64,000 nt of DNA from Roseobacter sp. GAI101 (GTDB lineage: Bacteria > Pseudomonadota > Alphaproteobacteria > Rhodobacterales > Rhodobacteraceae). The stretch's first letter is position 1. Every line of letters begins with the position of its first letter. The stretch spans positions 2,452,747 through 2,516,746 of the forward strand of contig NZ_DS999213.1 in assembly GCF_000156335.1 (NCBI RefSeq), given 5' to 3'. Both the position numbers and the translations under genes were made by a program. Under the pieces are notes generated by a model. That model was not told where the DNA came from. It did not search any database and saw only the letters and a list, made by a program, of their open reading frames with translations. This document shows, piece by piece, positions 54,748 to 63,503 of this stretch.

Positions 54748-56550
54748 ATGACACAGAAACCTTTCCCCTCATGGCCCGATGTGGCTGCTCAATTGGTATC
54801 GGTCGCAGCGGGGCGCGCGGCGGCAGATACGATCATCACCGGCGGCACATGGGTGAATGTCCACACCCGCGAGGCGCTGCCCGACCATGACATCGCCATT
54901 GTCGCGGGCCGCATCGCTTTCGTCGGCCCCGATGCCAGCCATTGCAAAGGCGACGATACCCGGGTGATCGAGGCGAAGGGCCGCTATATGATCCCCGGCC
55001 TGTGCGACGGGCACATGCATATCGAAAGCGGCATGCTGACGCCTGCCGAATTTGCCCGTGCCGTGATCGCCCATGGCACCACGTCGATGTTCACCGACCC
55101 GCACGAGATCGCAAATGTCTTGGGCCTCGAAGGCGTGCGGATGATGCACGACGAAGCGCTATTGCAGCCGATCAACATCTTCACCCAGATGCCATCCTGT
55201 GCGCCTTCCGCGCCAGGGATGGAGACAACAGGTTTCGAGATTACCGCCGAAGATGTCGCAGAGGCTATGGAATGGCCCGGCATCATCGGCCTGGGCGAGA
55301 TGATGAACTTTCCCGGTGTGACCAACGGTGACCCCAAGATGCTGGCGGAAATCGCCGCGACCCAACGCGCGGGCAAGACTGTTGGCGGGCATTATGCCTC
55401 GCCTGATCTGGGGCCTGCCTTTGCTGCCTATGTGGCCGGCGGCCCTGCGGACGATCACGAAGGCACTTGCGAGGCGGACGCGATCGCGCGAATGCGCCAG
55501 GGGATGCGGTCGATGATCCGGCTGGGGTCGGCCTGGTATGACGTTGAAACGCAGATCACCGCGATCACCGAAAAGGGGCTGGATTCGCGCAACATGATTC
55601 TGTGCACCGATGATTGCCATTCCGGAACCTTGGTCAACGACGGGCACATGAATCGTGTTGTCCGCCATGCAATCGACTGCGGCTGTGACCCCTTGGTGGC
55701 GCTGCAAATGGCAACGATCAACACGGCGACCCATTTCGGACTGGAACGGGACATCGGATCGCTGACGCCGGGACGGCGGGCGGATGTGATCCTGACCTCT
55801 GACCTCAAGACCCTGCCGATCGAGACCGTGATCGCACGCGGGCAGATCGTGGCGCAGGCGGGCAAATGCGTGGTGGACTGCCCGCATTACGACTGGCCAG
55901 CGTCAGCGCGCCAGACGGTTCACATGGGCAAAACGCTTGAAGCGGCTGATTTCCACATCGACGCCCCAAAGGGGGCCAATGCCGTTACTGCAAACGTCAT
56001 CGGCGTCGTTGAAAACCAGGCACCCACCCGAGCGCTGAAATTCGAACTGCCGGTGACTGACGGGCGGGTGCAAGCCACGGGCGAGGTTTGCCAGATTGCG
56101 CTGGTTGAACGGCATCGCGCGACGGGAACTGTGGTGAATGCCTTTGTCTCGGGCTTCGGCTACGAAGGACCGATGGCCATGGCATCGACCGTGGCCCATG
56201 ACAGCCATCACATGATTGTCGTCGGCACCGATGCGGACCACATGGCAATGGCCGCGAACCGGCTGGGCGAAGTCGGCGGCGGCATCGTCATCTTCAAGGA
56301 TGGCGAAGAACTGGCGCTGATCGAACTGCCCATCGCCGGTCTGATGTCCGATAGCCCTGCATCCGAAGTGGCCAATAAAACGGAAACCATGATGCAAGCC
56401 ATGCGCGACTGCGGGTGCACACTGAACAACGCCTACATGCAACATTCCCTGCTTGCGCTGGTCGTTATCCCCGAGCTGCGGATTTCTGACCTTGGCCTTG
56501 TCGATGTCCGCAGTTTTGAATTCATCCCCTTGTTCGAGCCTACATCATGA
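54748..56550 (+). CDS. ade: Adenine deaminase
   Basis: Converts adenine to hypoxanthine and ammonia. The 600 residues show the amidohydrolase metal motif YMIPGLCDGHMHIESGMLTP, then GTTSMFTDPHEIANVLGLEG, GHYASPDLGPAFAAYVAGG, MILCTDDCHSGTLVNDGHMN and the C-terminal domain with VAHDSHHMIVVGTDADHMAM. This is the Ade/AdeC family, unrelated to adenosine deaminase. ATG 54748 starts MTQKPFPSW. Its stop overlaps amn (ATGA). Confidence 0.96.
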   Translation: MTQKPFPSWPDVAAQLVSVAAGRAAADTIITGGTWVNVHTREALPDHDIAIVAGRIAFVGPDASHCKGDDTRVIEAKGRYMIPGLCDGHMHIESGMLTPAEFARAVIAHGTTSMFTDPHEIANVLGLEGVRMMHDEALLQPINIFTQMPSCAPSAPGMETTGFEITAEDVAEAMEWPGIIGLGEMMNFPGVTNGDPKMLAEIAATQRAGKTVGGHYASPDLGPAFAAYVAGGPADDHEGTCEADAIARMRQGMRSMIRLGSAWYDVETQITAITEKGLDSRNMILCTDDCHSGTLVNDGHMNRVVRHAIDCGCDPLVALQMATINTATHFGLERDIGSLTPGRRADVILTSDLKTLPIETVIARGQIVAQAGKCVVDCPHYDWPASARQTVHMGKTLEAADFHIDAPKGANAVTANVIGVVENQAPTRALKFELPVTDGRVQATGEVCQIALVERHRATGTVVNAFVSGFGYEGPMAMASTVAHDSHHMIVVGTDADHMAMAANRLGEVGGGIVIFKDGEELALIELPIAGLMSDSPASEVANKTETMMQAMRDCGCTLNNAYMQHSLLALVVIPELRISDLGLVDVRSFEFIPLFEPTS

Positions 56551-58010
56551 CCGGTATCCTGACCCCCGACGCAACATCACCCCAGACCTTTACCGATGCG
56601 GCGGCTGCCGTTGAACAGTTGATCCAGCTTTACGGTCAGGCGACAAAATTCCTAACGGATCATTTCCAGAAGGCGATGGATGACAGACCACCCGCGACGC
56701 GCATCCGCGCATTTTATCCTGAAATCCGCTTTACCACGACAAGTTATGCGCAGGTGGATTCGCGTCTTTCCTTTGGACATGTGTCATCACCCGGCACCTA
56801 TGCCGCGACGATCACACGGCCCGAGCTGTTCGAAAACTATCTGATCCAGCAAATCGGACTGCTGATTGAAAACCACGGGCAACCCGTGACTGTCGGCATG
56901 TCGAACACGCCGATCCCGGTGCACTTCGCCGTGGCCAGCGATGCGTCGATCACCATCCCGCAAGACGGCGCGGCCGATTTCACCCTGCGCGATATTTTCG
57001 ACGTGCCTGATCTAAGCACCACGAATGACGACATCGTCAACGGCACCTTCAAACCTGTCGACGGGGTCGGGCCGCTGGCCCCGTTCACCGCGCAACGTGT
57101 GGATTATTCGCTGGCACGGCTGGCGCATTACACGGCGACGGACCCGGATCATTTCCAGTGCCACGTGCTGTTCACCAACTACCAGTTCTACGTCACCGAA
57201 TTTGAAGAATACGCCCGCGTCATGCTGCGCGATCCCGACAGCGGCTATACCTCGTTCGTGTCGACCGGAAATGTCGAGATCATGAATGGTGACGACCCCC
57301 TGCCCGCTTCGGTCAAGACACCGCAGATGCCGACCTATCATCTGAAACGCGCGGACGGGTCGGGCATTACGCTGGTCAACATCGGCGTCGGTCCGTCGAA
57401 CGCCAAAACCGCGACCGATCACATCGCCGTGCTGCGGCCGCATGCGTGGCTGATGGTCGGCCACTGCGCGGGCCTGCGCAACACGCAACAGCTGGGGGAT
57501 TTCGTGCTAGCCCACGCGTATCTGCGCGAAGATCACGTGCTGGACGACGACCTGCCGATCTGGGTACCGATCCCCGCGTTGGCGGAAATTCAGATCGCGT
57601 TGGAAGACGCGGTGGAGCAGGTTACCCAGCTTGAAGGGTACGAGCTGAAACGCATCATGCGCACCGGCACTGTTGCCACCATCGACAACCGCAACTGGGA
57701 ATTGCGCGACCAATCCGGCCCAGTTCAACGCCTGTCGCAATCGCGGGCCGTGGCGCTGGATATGGAAAGTGCGACCATCGCCGCAAATGGCTACCGGTTC
57801 CGGGTACCTTACGGCACGTTGCTGTGTGTGTCGGACAAGCCGCTTCATGGCGAACTGAAGCTGCCGGGCATGGCGTCGGATTTCTACAAGACCCAAGTGG
57901 CACGTCATCTGATGATCGGCATCCGCGCGATGGAGCAACTCCGTGACATGCCGCTGGAGCGCCTGCACAGCCGGAAACTGCGATCCTTCGACGAAACCGC
58001 TTTTTTATAA
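56547..58010 (+). CDS. amn: AMP nucleosidase
   Basis: Hydrolyses AMP to adenine and ribose-5-phosphate. The 487 residues contain an N-terminal AMP-nucleosidase domain (AAAAVEQLIQLYGQATKFLT, IRAFYPEIRFTTTSYAQVDS) and a C-terminal phosphorylase-like domain with MVGHCAGLRNTQQLGDFVLA, HAYLREDHVLDDDLPIWVP and AVALDMESATIAANGYRFRV. Overlap with ade lets adenine be deaminated at once. Confidence 0.96.
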   Translation: MTGILTPDATSPQTFTDAAAAVEQLIQLYGQATKFLTDHFQKAMDDRPPATRIRAFYPEIRFTTTSYAQVDSRLSFGHVSSPGTYAATITRPELFENYLIQQIGLLIENHGQPVTVGMSNTPIPVHFAVASDASITIPQDGAADFTLRDIFDVPDLSTTNDDIVNGTFKPVDGVGPLAPFTAQRVDYSLARLAHYTATDPDHFQCHVLFTNYQFYVTEFEEYARVMLRDPDSGYTSFVSTGNVEIMNGDDPLPASVKTPQMPTYHLKRADGSGITLVNIGVGPSNAKTATDHIAVLRPHAWLMVGHCAGLRNTQQLGDFVLAHAYLREDHVLDDDLPIWVPIPALAEIQIALEDAVEQVTQLEGYELKRIMRTGTVATIDNRNWELRDQSGPVQRLSQSRAVALDMESATIAANGYRFRVPYGTLLCVSDKPLHGELKLPGMASDFYKTQVARHLMIGIRAMEQLRDMPLERLHSRKLRSFDETAFL

Positions 58011-58313
58011 AGGGTAACTTTTCGGGGAACCGCCTGACGGATTTGCCGGCTCAGCCGCCGCATCACATCTGCGATTGCTCGGGTTTCTGGCGATTTGGCC
58101 GGCGCAGATTCAACAGATTGTTTCGGACAATATTCCTGTCAATTCGCAGGAATACGCCTTGATCTAAAGGAAGCCCCTTATTTATAGGAAAAAAACGGCA
58201 AAAAAACGCATGTTTTAGCGTTTTTCCCTCACCTATTCGTTGTGTTCAACCACAACATACCGTTACATTCTGCCCATGAGGCCCTAATCCGGGCGGACGA
58301 AGGAGAAAAAAAC
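58011..58313. promoter_or_regulatory. AT-rich control region between amn and hup
   Basis: Three structures are visible. An inverted repeat TATTCCTG / CAGGAATA lies at 58131-58138 and 58147-58154. A hairpin AAAAACGC / GCGTTTTT (58202-58209 with 58218-58225) ends in T and can terminate amn. A palindrome GTTGTG-ttcaac-CACAAC lies at 58239-58256. No other gene is present. The last palindrome is within 60 bp of the HU start and could be an operator. Confidence 0.45.
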
Positions 58314-58604
58314 ATGGCGACTAAACCAATGACAAAGACCCAGCTCGTCGCGGCTTTGGCTGAAGAAATGGGCGAAGACAAGAAAACAGCAGGCGCGGCA
58401 CTTGATGCGGTATGTGCCTTGATCACCAAAGAAGTATCCGGCGGCGGTGCCGTTACACTTCCAGGCATCGGCAAGATCTATTGCCGCGAGCGTCCTGAGC
58501 GTATGGTGCGCAACCCTGCCACAGGTGAACAGTTCAAGAAAGAAGCGGACAAGGTCGTCAAGATGACCATCGCGAAAGCGCTGAAAGACAGCGTAAACGA
58601 ATAA
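58314..58604 (+). CDS. HU-family DNA-binding protein
   Basis: A 96-residue nucleoid protein: MTKTQLVAALAEEMGEDKKT, AALDAVCALITKEVSGGGAV, TLPGIGKIYCRERPERMVRN, PATGEQFKKEADKVVKMTIA. The beta-arm has RPERMVRNPATGE, and the DNA-intercalating Pro is kept. ATG 58314 follows AAGGAG at 58300. A terminator follows. Confidence 0.95.
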   Translation: MATKPMTKTQLVAALAEEMGEDKKTAGAALDAVCALITKEVSGGGAVTLPGIGKIYCRERPERMVRNPATGEQFKKEADKVVKMTIAKALKDSVNE

Positions 58605-58624
58605 ATCTGAGACCAGATTTTGAC

Positions 58625-58650
58625 AAAGGGTCGCCTTGGGGCGGCCCTTT
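58625..58650 (+). terminator. Intrinsic terminator after the HU gene
   Basis: An 11-bp stem AAAGGGTCGCC (58625-58635) with GGCGGCCCTTT (58640-58650), one G-T pair, loop TTGG. The stem ends in TTT. Confidence 0.75.
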
Positions 58651-58745
58651 CGCGTTTGGGACATGGCTGCCCTGCGCGGAACGGGCTTGCTCTTGGCCGG
58701 CATCTCGGAAATGGTTCGCCAAGTGACGGATCGGAAAGGCCCCAA

Positions 58746-59615
58746 ATGGACATACGTGCAATTCTTGTGGGCCTGGCTTTCGCCTTCATGTGGTCTTCTG
58801 CTTTCACCTCTGCCCGGATCATCGTCGCCGACGCTTCCCCGCTGATGGCCCTGTCGGCGCGCTATCTGATCTCGGGGTTGCTGGGGGTCGGCATCGCGCT
58901 GGCAATGGGCCAGACATGGCGACTGACGCCAGCACAATGGCGGGCGACCATCATCTTCGGCATCCTGCAAAACGCGGTCTATCTGGGGCTGAACTTTGTC
59001 GCGATGCAGACCGTCCAGGCATCCCTTGCCGCCATCATCGCATCGACCATGCCTTTGCTGGTCGGGCTGGCGACGTGGCTGTTTCTGGGTGAAAAGCTGA
59101 AACCGCTGGGCATCGCCGGGCTGGTGGCCGGGGTGATCGGCGTGACGATCATCATGGGCGCGCGGGTCAGTGGCGGTGTGGACCTGACAGGTGTCTTGCT
59201 GTGCGGGATCGGCGCATTGGCCCTGACAGCAGCAACATTGCTGGTGCGCGGTGCCACCTCTGGCGGGAACTTCATGATGGTTGTCGGATTGCAGATGCTG
59301 GTGGGGTGTTTCACGCTGTCCATCGCAACTTTGCTGTTCGAGACGCCTCGCATCACGCCCAGCTGGCCGTTGTTTGCGGCTTTTGCCTATACGTGCCTTG
59401 TTCCCGGCCTGCTGGCTACGGTCGTCTGGTTCTGGCTGGTCAACCGGATCGGGGCCACCAGGGCCGCGACCTTCCACTTCCTGAACCCGTTTTTCGGGGT
59501 CGCGATTGCGTGGCTGCTGCTAAGCGAACCCTTGGGCGCGCAAGATATCCTTGGCGTGGCGATCATCGGCTTCGGGATCTTGGCGGTTCAGGTGTCACGA
59601 CAGCGCAACGCCTGA
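58746..59615 (+). CDS. DMT-superfamily (EamA) transporter
   Basis: A 289-residue, ten-helix protein with two EamA repeats: VGLAFAFMWSSAFTSARIIV, TMPLLVGLATWLFLGEKLKP, TYTCLVPGLLATVVWF-like YTCLVPGLLATVVWFWLVNR and FHFLNPFFGVAIAWLLLSEP. Start ATG 58746 gives the standard MDIRAILVGL; an in-frame ATG at 58620 lies within the HU terminator. Probably an exporter of amino acids or related metabolites; the substrate is unknown. Confidence 0.9.
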   Translation: MDIRAILVGLAFAFMWSSAFTSARIIVADASPLMALSARYLISGLLGVGIALAMGQTWRLTPAQWRATIIFGILQNAVYLGLNFVAMQTVQASLAAIIASTMPLLVGLATWLFLGEKLKPLGIAGLVAGVIGVTIIMGARVSGGVDLTGVLLCGIGALALTAATLLVRGATSGGNFMMVVGLQMLVGCFTLSIATLLFETPRITPSWPLFAAFAYTCLVPGLLATVVWFWLVNRIGATRAATFHFLNPFFGVAIAWLLLSEPLGAQDILGVAIIGFGILAVQVSRQRNA

Positions 59616-59679
59616 CCTGATGGCCGTTTTCTTCCAAAGAAAACGATCTGGAATTTTCGGAAATTCCGGTCAGCCGCAC

Positions 59680-60201
59680 CTAGTTAAGCACCTTTTCGAT
59701 CTGGTGGATGACCTCGGCTGACTGCGGCTTTGTCGTTGATCCCCAAGTCGCGACAACCTTACCATCGGCCCCGATCAACACCTTGTTGAAATTCCACCGC
59801 GGCACGAAACCCGTTTCCTCTGCTACGGCCTTGTAAAAGGGATGCGCGTCGGACCCTTTCACATGCTCGATCTCGGTCATGGGGAGGTCGAGCGCAAAAT
59901 TCAGCTCGCAGAATTCCTTGACCTTCTCGGCGCTCGCAAGCTCTTGATTGAAGTCGTCCGAGGGCACGGCCAGCACGATCAGTCCCCGATCCTTGTAGGT
60001 GTCGTACAACGCCTGCAAACCTTCATACTGGTAGGTGAAACCGCATTGCGAGGCCGTGTTGACCACCAACACAGGCTGCCCTGCCCAATCCGACATCTGC
60101 AAGACGCCGCCATCGATCGATGCAAACTGCGCGTCGCGCGGCAATGCCCAAGCGCCTGCCGCCCAAAGCGTGCCCATTACCAAAACCAAGATATACCGCA
60201 T
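59680..60201 (-). CDS. Glutathione peroxidase family protein, exported
   Basis: A 173-residue thiol peroxidase with a signal peptide (RYILVLVMGTLWAAGAWALP), peroxidatic Cys in NTASQCGFTYQYEGLQALY, then FNQELASAEKVKEFCELNF and the Trp-containing PRWNFNKVLIGADGKV. A Cys replaces the selenocysteine of vertebrate enzymes. Export to the periplasm is expected. ATG 60201 is chosen because the frame upstream gives no signal peptide. Confidence 0.9.
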   Translation of the reverse strand: MRYILVLVMGTLWAAGAWALPRDAQFASIDGGVLQMSDWAGQPVLVVNTASQCGFTYQYEGLQALYDTYKDRGLIVLAVPSDDFNQELASAEKVKEFCELNFALDLPMTEIEHVKGSDAHPFYKAVAEETGFVPRWNFNKVLIGADGKVVATWGSTTKPQSAEVIHQIEKVLN

Positions 60202-60337
60202 GCCATCGCCCCTGTTGTTGGATACCATCACACTAGATAACGTAGCGTCTTCACGCAAAGTTGCATTAATCTTACAAACCCTTTGAAAAACCCTGATCCG
60301 CCCCATCTAATACCCAAGAGACGCAAAGGAGACATCC

Positions 60338-60787
60338 ATGCCCACATATGAAAAATCACCAGACGCCATCGCGGCCCTGTCGCCCGAAGAATACCGCGTC
60401 ACCCAGCAAAACGGGACGGAACGCCCCGGCTCCGGCAAGCTGCTGAGCAACAAGGAACCCGGCATCTACGTGGACATCGTATCCGGCGAGCCGCTTTTTG
60501 CATCGGCAGACAAATACGATTCGGGCTGCGGCTGGCCCAGCTTTACCAAGGCGATTGAACCCGCCTATGTGAACGAATTGCGCGATGATACCCTTGGCAT
60601 GATCCGCACCGAAGTGCGCAGCACCCATGGCGACAGTCACTTGGGTCACGTTTTCCCCGACGGTCCCCGCGACCGGGGCGGCCTGCGCTACTGCATCAAC
60701 TCAGCTTCGTTGCGTTTCGTGCACCGCGATGACATGGATGCCGAAGGATACGGTTCATACATCAATCAAGTGGAGGACGTCGCATGA
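60338..60787 (+). CDS. msrB: Peptide-methionine (R)-S-oxide reductase MsrB
   Basis: The 149-residue MsrB reduces R-methionine sulfoxide in proteins. The catalytic Cys is in [13 protein letters not shown], and [16 protein letters not shown] carries the likely resolving Cys. [20 protein letters not shown] is the usual substrate loop. The two CxxC zinc motifs of the E. coli type are absent, so this is the zinc-free form. Overlaps msrA by 4 bp. Confidence 0.95.
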   Translation: MPTYEKSPDAIAALSPEEYRVTQQNGTERPGSGKLLSNKEPGIYVDIVSGEPLFASADKYDSGCGWPSFTKAIEPAYVNELRDDTLGMIRTEVRSTHGDSHLGHVFPDGPRDRGGLRYCINSASLRFVHRDDMDAEGYGSYINQVEDVA

Positions 60788-61293
60788 GCGAACAACGTGC
60801 AGTACTGGCCGGCGGATGTTTCTGGGGAATGCAGGACCTGATCCGCAACCGCAAAGGGGTCGTATCGACCCGCGTCGGATATTCAGGCGGTGATGTACCC
60901 AACGCCACCTATCGCAACCACGGCACCCATGCCGAAGCGATCGAAGTGATCTTTGATGACGACGTTCTCAGCTACCGGGAGCTGCTTGAGCTGTTCTTCC
61001 AGATCCACGATCCGACGACGCTGAACCGTCAGGGCAATGACCGCGGTCTAAGCTATCGGTCGGCAATATACTTCGAGGACGAGGACCAGAAGGCCGTCGC
61101 CCTTGACACCATCGCAGATGTCGAAGCCTCGGGGCTGTGGCCTGGAAAAGTGGTGACAGAGGTCGAGCCCGTCAGTGATTTCTGGGAGGCCGAGCCAGAA
61201 CATCAGGATTATCTTGAGCGGATTCCAAATGGCTATACTTGCCACTTCCCGCGTGCCAACTGGGTTCTGCCCAAACGCGTTGCGGCGGAATAA
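60784..61293 (+). CDS. msrA: Peptide-methionine (S)-S-oxide reductase MsrA
   Basis: The 169-residue MsrA reduces S-methionine sulfoxide. The catalytic motif is [20 protein letters not shown], followed by [20 protein letters not shown] and [20 protein letters not shown], with [19 protein letters not shown]-like [20 protein letters not shown]. No C-terminal pair of resolving cysteines is evident. Translationally coupled to msrB. Confidence 0.95.
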   Translation: MSEQRAVLAGGCFWGMQDLIRNRKGVVSTRVGYSGGDVPNATYRNHGTHAEAIEVIFDDDVLSYRELLELFFQIHDPTTLNRQGNDRGLSYRSAIYFEDEDQKAVALDTIADVEASGLWPGKVVTEVEPVSDFWEAEPEHQDYLERIPNGYTCHFPRANWVLPKRVAAE

Positions 61294-61296
61294 CGG

Positions 61297-61321
61297 AAAG
61301 GCGGGGGACATCCCCGCCTTT
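61297..61321 (+). terminator. Intrinsic terminator after msrBA
   Basis: A 10-bp stem AAAGGCGGGG (61297-61306) with CCCCGCCTTT (61312-61321), loop of five, followed by TT. It lies three bases after the msrA stop. Confidence 0.85.
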
Positions 61322-61431
61322 TTGCTTCCCTGACCTGTCGGTTATCCTTCAGGGCGTGGGTAGGCCCATTGGTGCTTGGGTGGCATCATAGGCACGCCGA
61401 TCAACTGGCAAGATCGGCAACAGCACTGGTA

Positions 61432-63438
61432 TCATCCATCCGCCACGCGCGGGCGACCGGTTGCCTCGACGGTGACGATTGCCTCGATAAACACCTCGCG
61501 GCTTTCGACGCCTGCAGTGCGAATGTCACGCAGAACGCTTATCTGGATATCCGCGGCACCGGCCGCCAAGGCATCTGCCTTCGCTTTGTCGCGCAGCACG
61601 GATTCAAGCATGGCAAGAGCCCCCTCCTGATCGCCGAAATCCTGCGGGCCGCTTGCCAGATGGACGCGGAACTTGCCTTCGCTGGGGGACGTCACCGTGC
61701 CGCTTTCACGCATGGTGACACGCCCCACGACCGCGCCGATGGCATTGGCAACACCTGCATGTTGGGGCAAGATCATCTGTGCCCCAAGGGCGGTGCCGAC
61801 TGCAGGATAATACGCCGGGGCGGACGCCCCCAACCCGATCACAGGCAGGTTCAACGCGGCGTCAATGCGCAGCAAACCGCGGTGCCCCTGCAGCCCCCGT
61901 TGCAACAACACATGCCGCGCCAGAACCTCTGGTGATCCCGGAAATGCCGGCTCTTCCTCGGCAAATGCCGTCTCGAGCAGGGCCAATGCTGTCTGTTGGG
62001 TCAGTTGGTCAATGACCCGTTGCGCCATCGCGTCAGGATCAGGGTCCAGCATGTCACCTGCACCGGTGCGTCTGCGGCCAAACAGGCGCAACGCCTTGCG
62101 CGCGGCATCCGCGTCCCACACATCGACGCGCCCTAACGCATGGCTGGCATCCGACGGCGTCAGCCCCGCGACCTGCACCAGCCCCCGTTCGACCAACCGC
62201 TTCAGCGCGCCGGTTTCGATCCTTGACCGCAAGATGTCCCCAAGCGGATGCACAGCGGCTCCCATCCGCTCCAAAAGCGTCTGTTCCCTTGGCCCGATCC
62301 CCTCAAGCGTCTGGCCTGCGACCGCACGTACAAAGCGTCCGTCAAATTCGCCTGGCGTGGTGGCCCGTAACTGTGCGTCCAGCGCGGCATGCACGACCTC
62401 AGGCGCATCCATCGCAACCAAGGACACCGGCAGCACGCGCTTTGGCCCCAGAAAGACCCCGCCCTCCAACCCTTCGGTCAGAAAATGCACTTCGCTATCG
62501 CCACCCAACCCCGTGGTGCGCATCGCGACCGCTTCAACCATGGTCCGGTACTGACCCACCTGCGCGCCTGCAGGATCAATCGCCGGTCGCCCGCCGCGCA
62601 ACAAGGCCACATCCGTCGTCGTCCCGCCGATGTCACTGACCAGCGCGTGGTCCGCGCCCGTCATCCACCGCGCCCCGACGATCGATGCCGCAGGCCCGCT
62701 CAGGATCGTCTCGATCGGCCGCTCACGTGCCTGAGCCGAGGATATCAATGCACCGTCACCGCGCACCACCATCAGCGGGGCGGTGATGCCAATTTCGATC
62801 AGCACGTCTTCGGCACGGCCGATCAGCCGGTCAATCATCCCGATCAACCGGGCGTTCAGCACGGCGGTCAGCGCCCGCTTCGGCCCGTTCAACTTGGCCG
62901 ACAGTTGATGCGACGATGACACAGGACGCCCGGTGATCTGCGTCACCAACCCGGCGGCACGCAGTTCGTGGGCGGGGTTGCGCGTGGCGAACTGGCTTGC
63001 GACGGCAAAACCGCTCACGTCATCCTTGTGAGTTTCCAGAAATGCGGTCAGCGCGGCTTCGTCCAGCGGCACGGCTTCGCCGCCCGCGTGGTTGTGCCCA
63101 CCGGCCAGCACCAGATGAGGGTCACCCTTCAACGCCTCGGCCAGCCCGTGGGCGGCCAGATCCCGTTCCTTGAACCCGATATAGACCAGCGCAACCCGTC
63201 CGCCCTGCCCTTCGACCAGCGCGTTGGTGGCCAGGGTGGTAGACAGTGACGCAAGCGACACGTCGGCGGCATCAACACCGGCATCGGCCAGCACGGCCCG
63301 CACGGAATTGCCCACGCCAATCGCCAGATCATTGCGCGTCGTCAGCGCCTTGGCCGAGGCGATCACGACCGCTTCGTCACGGATCAGCACCGCATCAGTA
63401 TAGGTTCCGCCCGTATCAACACCCAGCAGCAATGCCAT
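61432..63438 (-). CDS. Hydantoinase/oxoprolinase family protein, A subunit (HyuA-like)
   Basis: The 668 residues match the hydantoinase A/oxoprolinase architecture: N-terminal LLGVDTGGTYTDAVLIRDEA, SLASLSTTLATNALVEGQGG, the central LSGPAASIVGARWMTGADHA and VSDIGGTTTDVALLRGGRPA, and a C-terminal half with VIGLGASAPAYYPAVGTALG. These ATP-dependent enzymes open lactam or hydantoin rings, usually with a B subunit. No HyuB is adjacent in the window. The ATG at 63438 is clear. Confidence 0.9.
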   Translation of the reverse strand: MALLLGVDTGGTYTDAVLIRDEAVVIASAKALTTRNDLAIGVGNSVRAVLADAGVDAADVSLASLSTTLATNALVEGQGGRVALVYIGFKERDLAAHGLAEALKGDPHLVLAGGHNHAGGEAVPLDEAALTAFLETHKDDVSGFAVASQFATRNPAHELRAAGLVTQITGRPVSSSHQLSAKLNGPKRALTAVLNARLIGMIDRLIGRAEDVLIEIGITAPLMVVRGDGALISSAQARERPIETILSGPAASIVGARWMTGADHALVSDIGGTTTDVALLRGGRPAIDPAGAQVGQYRTMVEAVAMRTTGLGGDSEVHFLTEGLEGGVFLGPKRVLPVSLVAMDAPEVVHAALDAQLRATTPGEFDGRFVRAVAGQTLEGIGPREQTLLERMGAAVHPLGDILRSRIETGALKRLVERGLVQVAGLTPSDASHALGRVDVWDADAARKALRLFGRRRTGAGDMLDPDPDAMAQRVIDQLTQQTALALLETAFAEEEPAFPGSPEVLARHVLLQRGLQGHRGLLRIDAALNLPVIGLGASAPAYYPAVGTALGAQMILPQHAGVANAIGAVVGRVTMRESGTVTSPSEGKFRVHLASGPQDFGDQEGALAMLESVLRDKAKADALAAGAADIQISVLRDIRTAGVESREVFIEAIVTVEATGRPRVADG

Positions 63439-63503
63439 CGTTCTCTCCTTGCCGTGTCGGTTCGGGTTTAGCGGTTACGCGCCCCGGTTCCAGCCCGTTT
63501 GCG

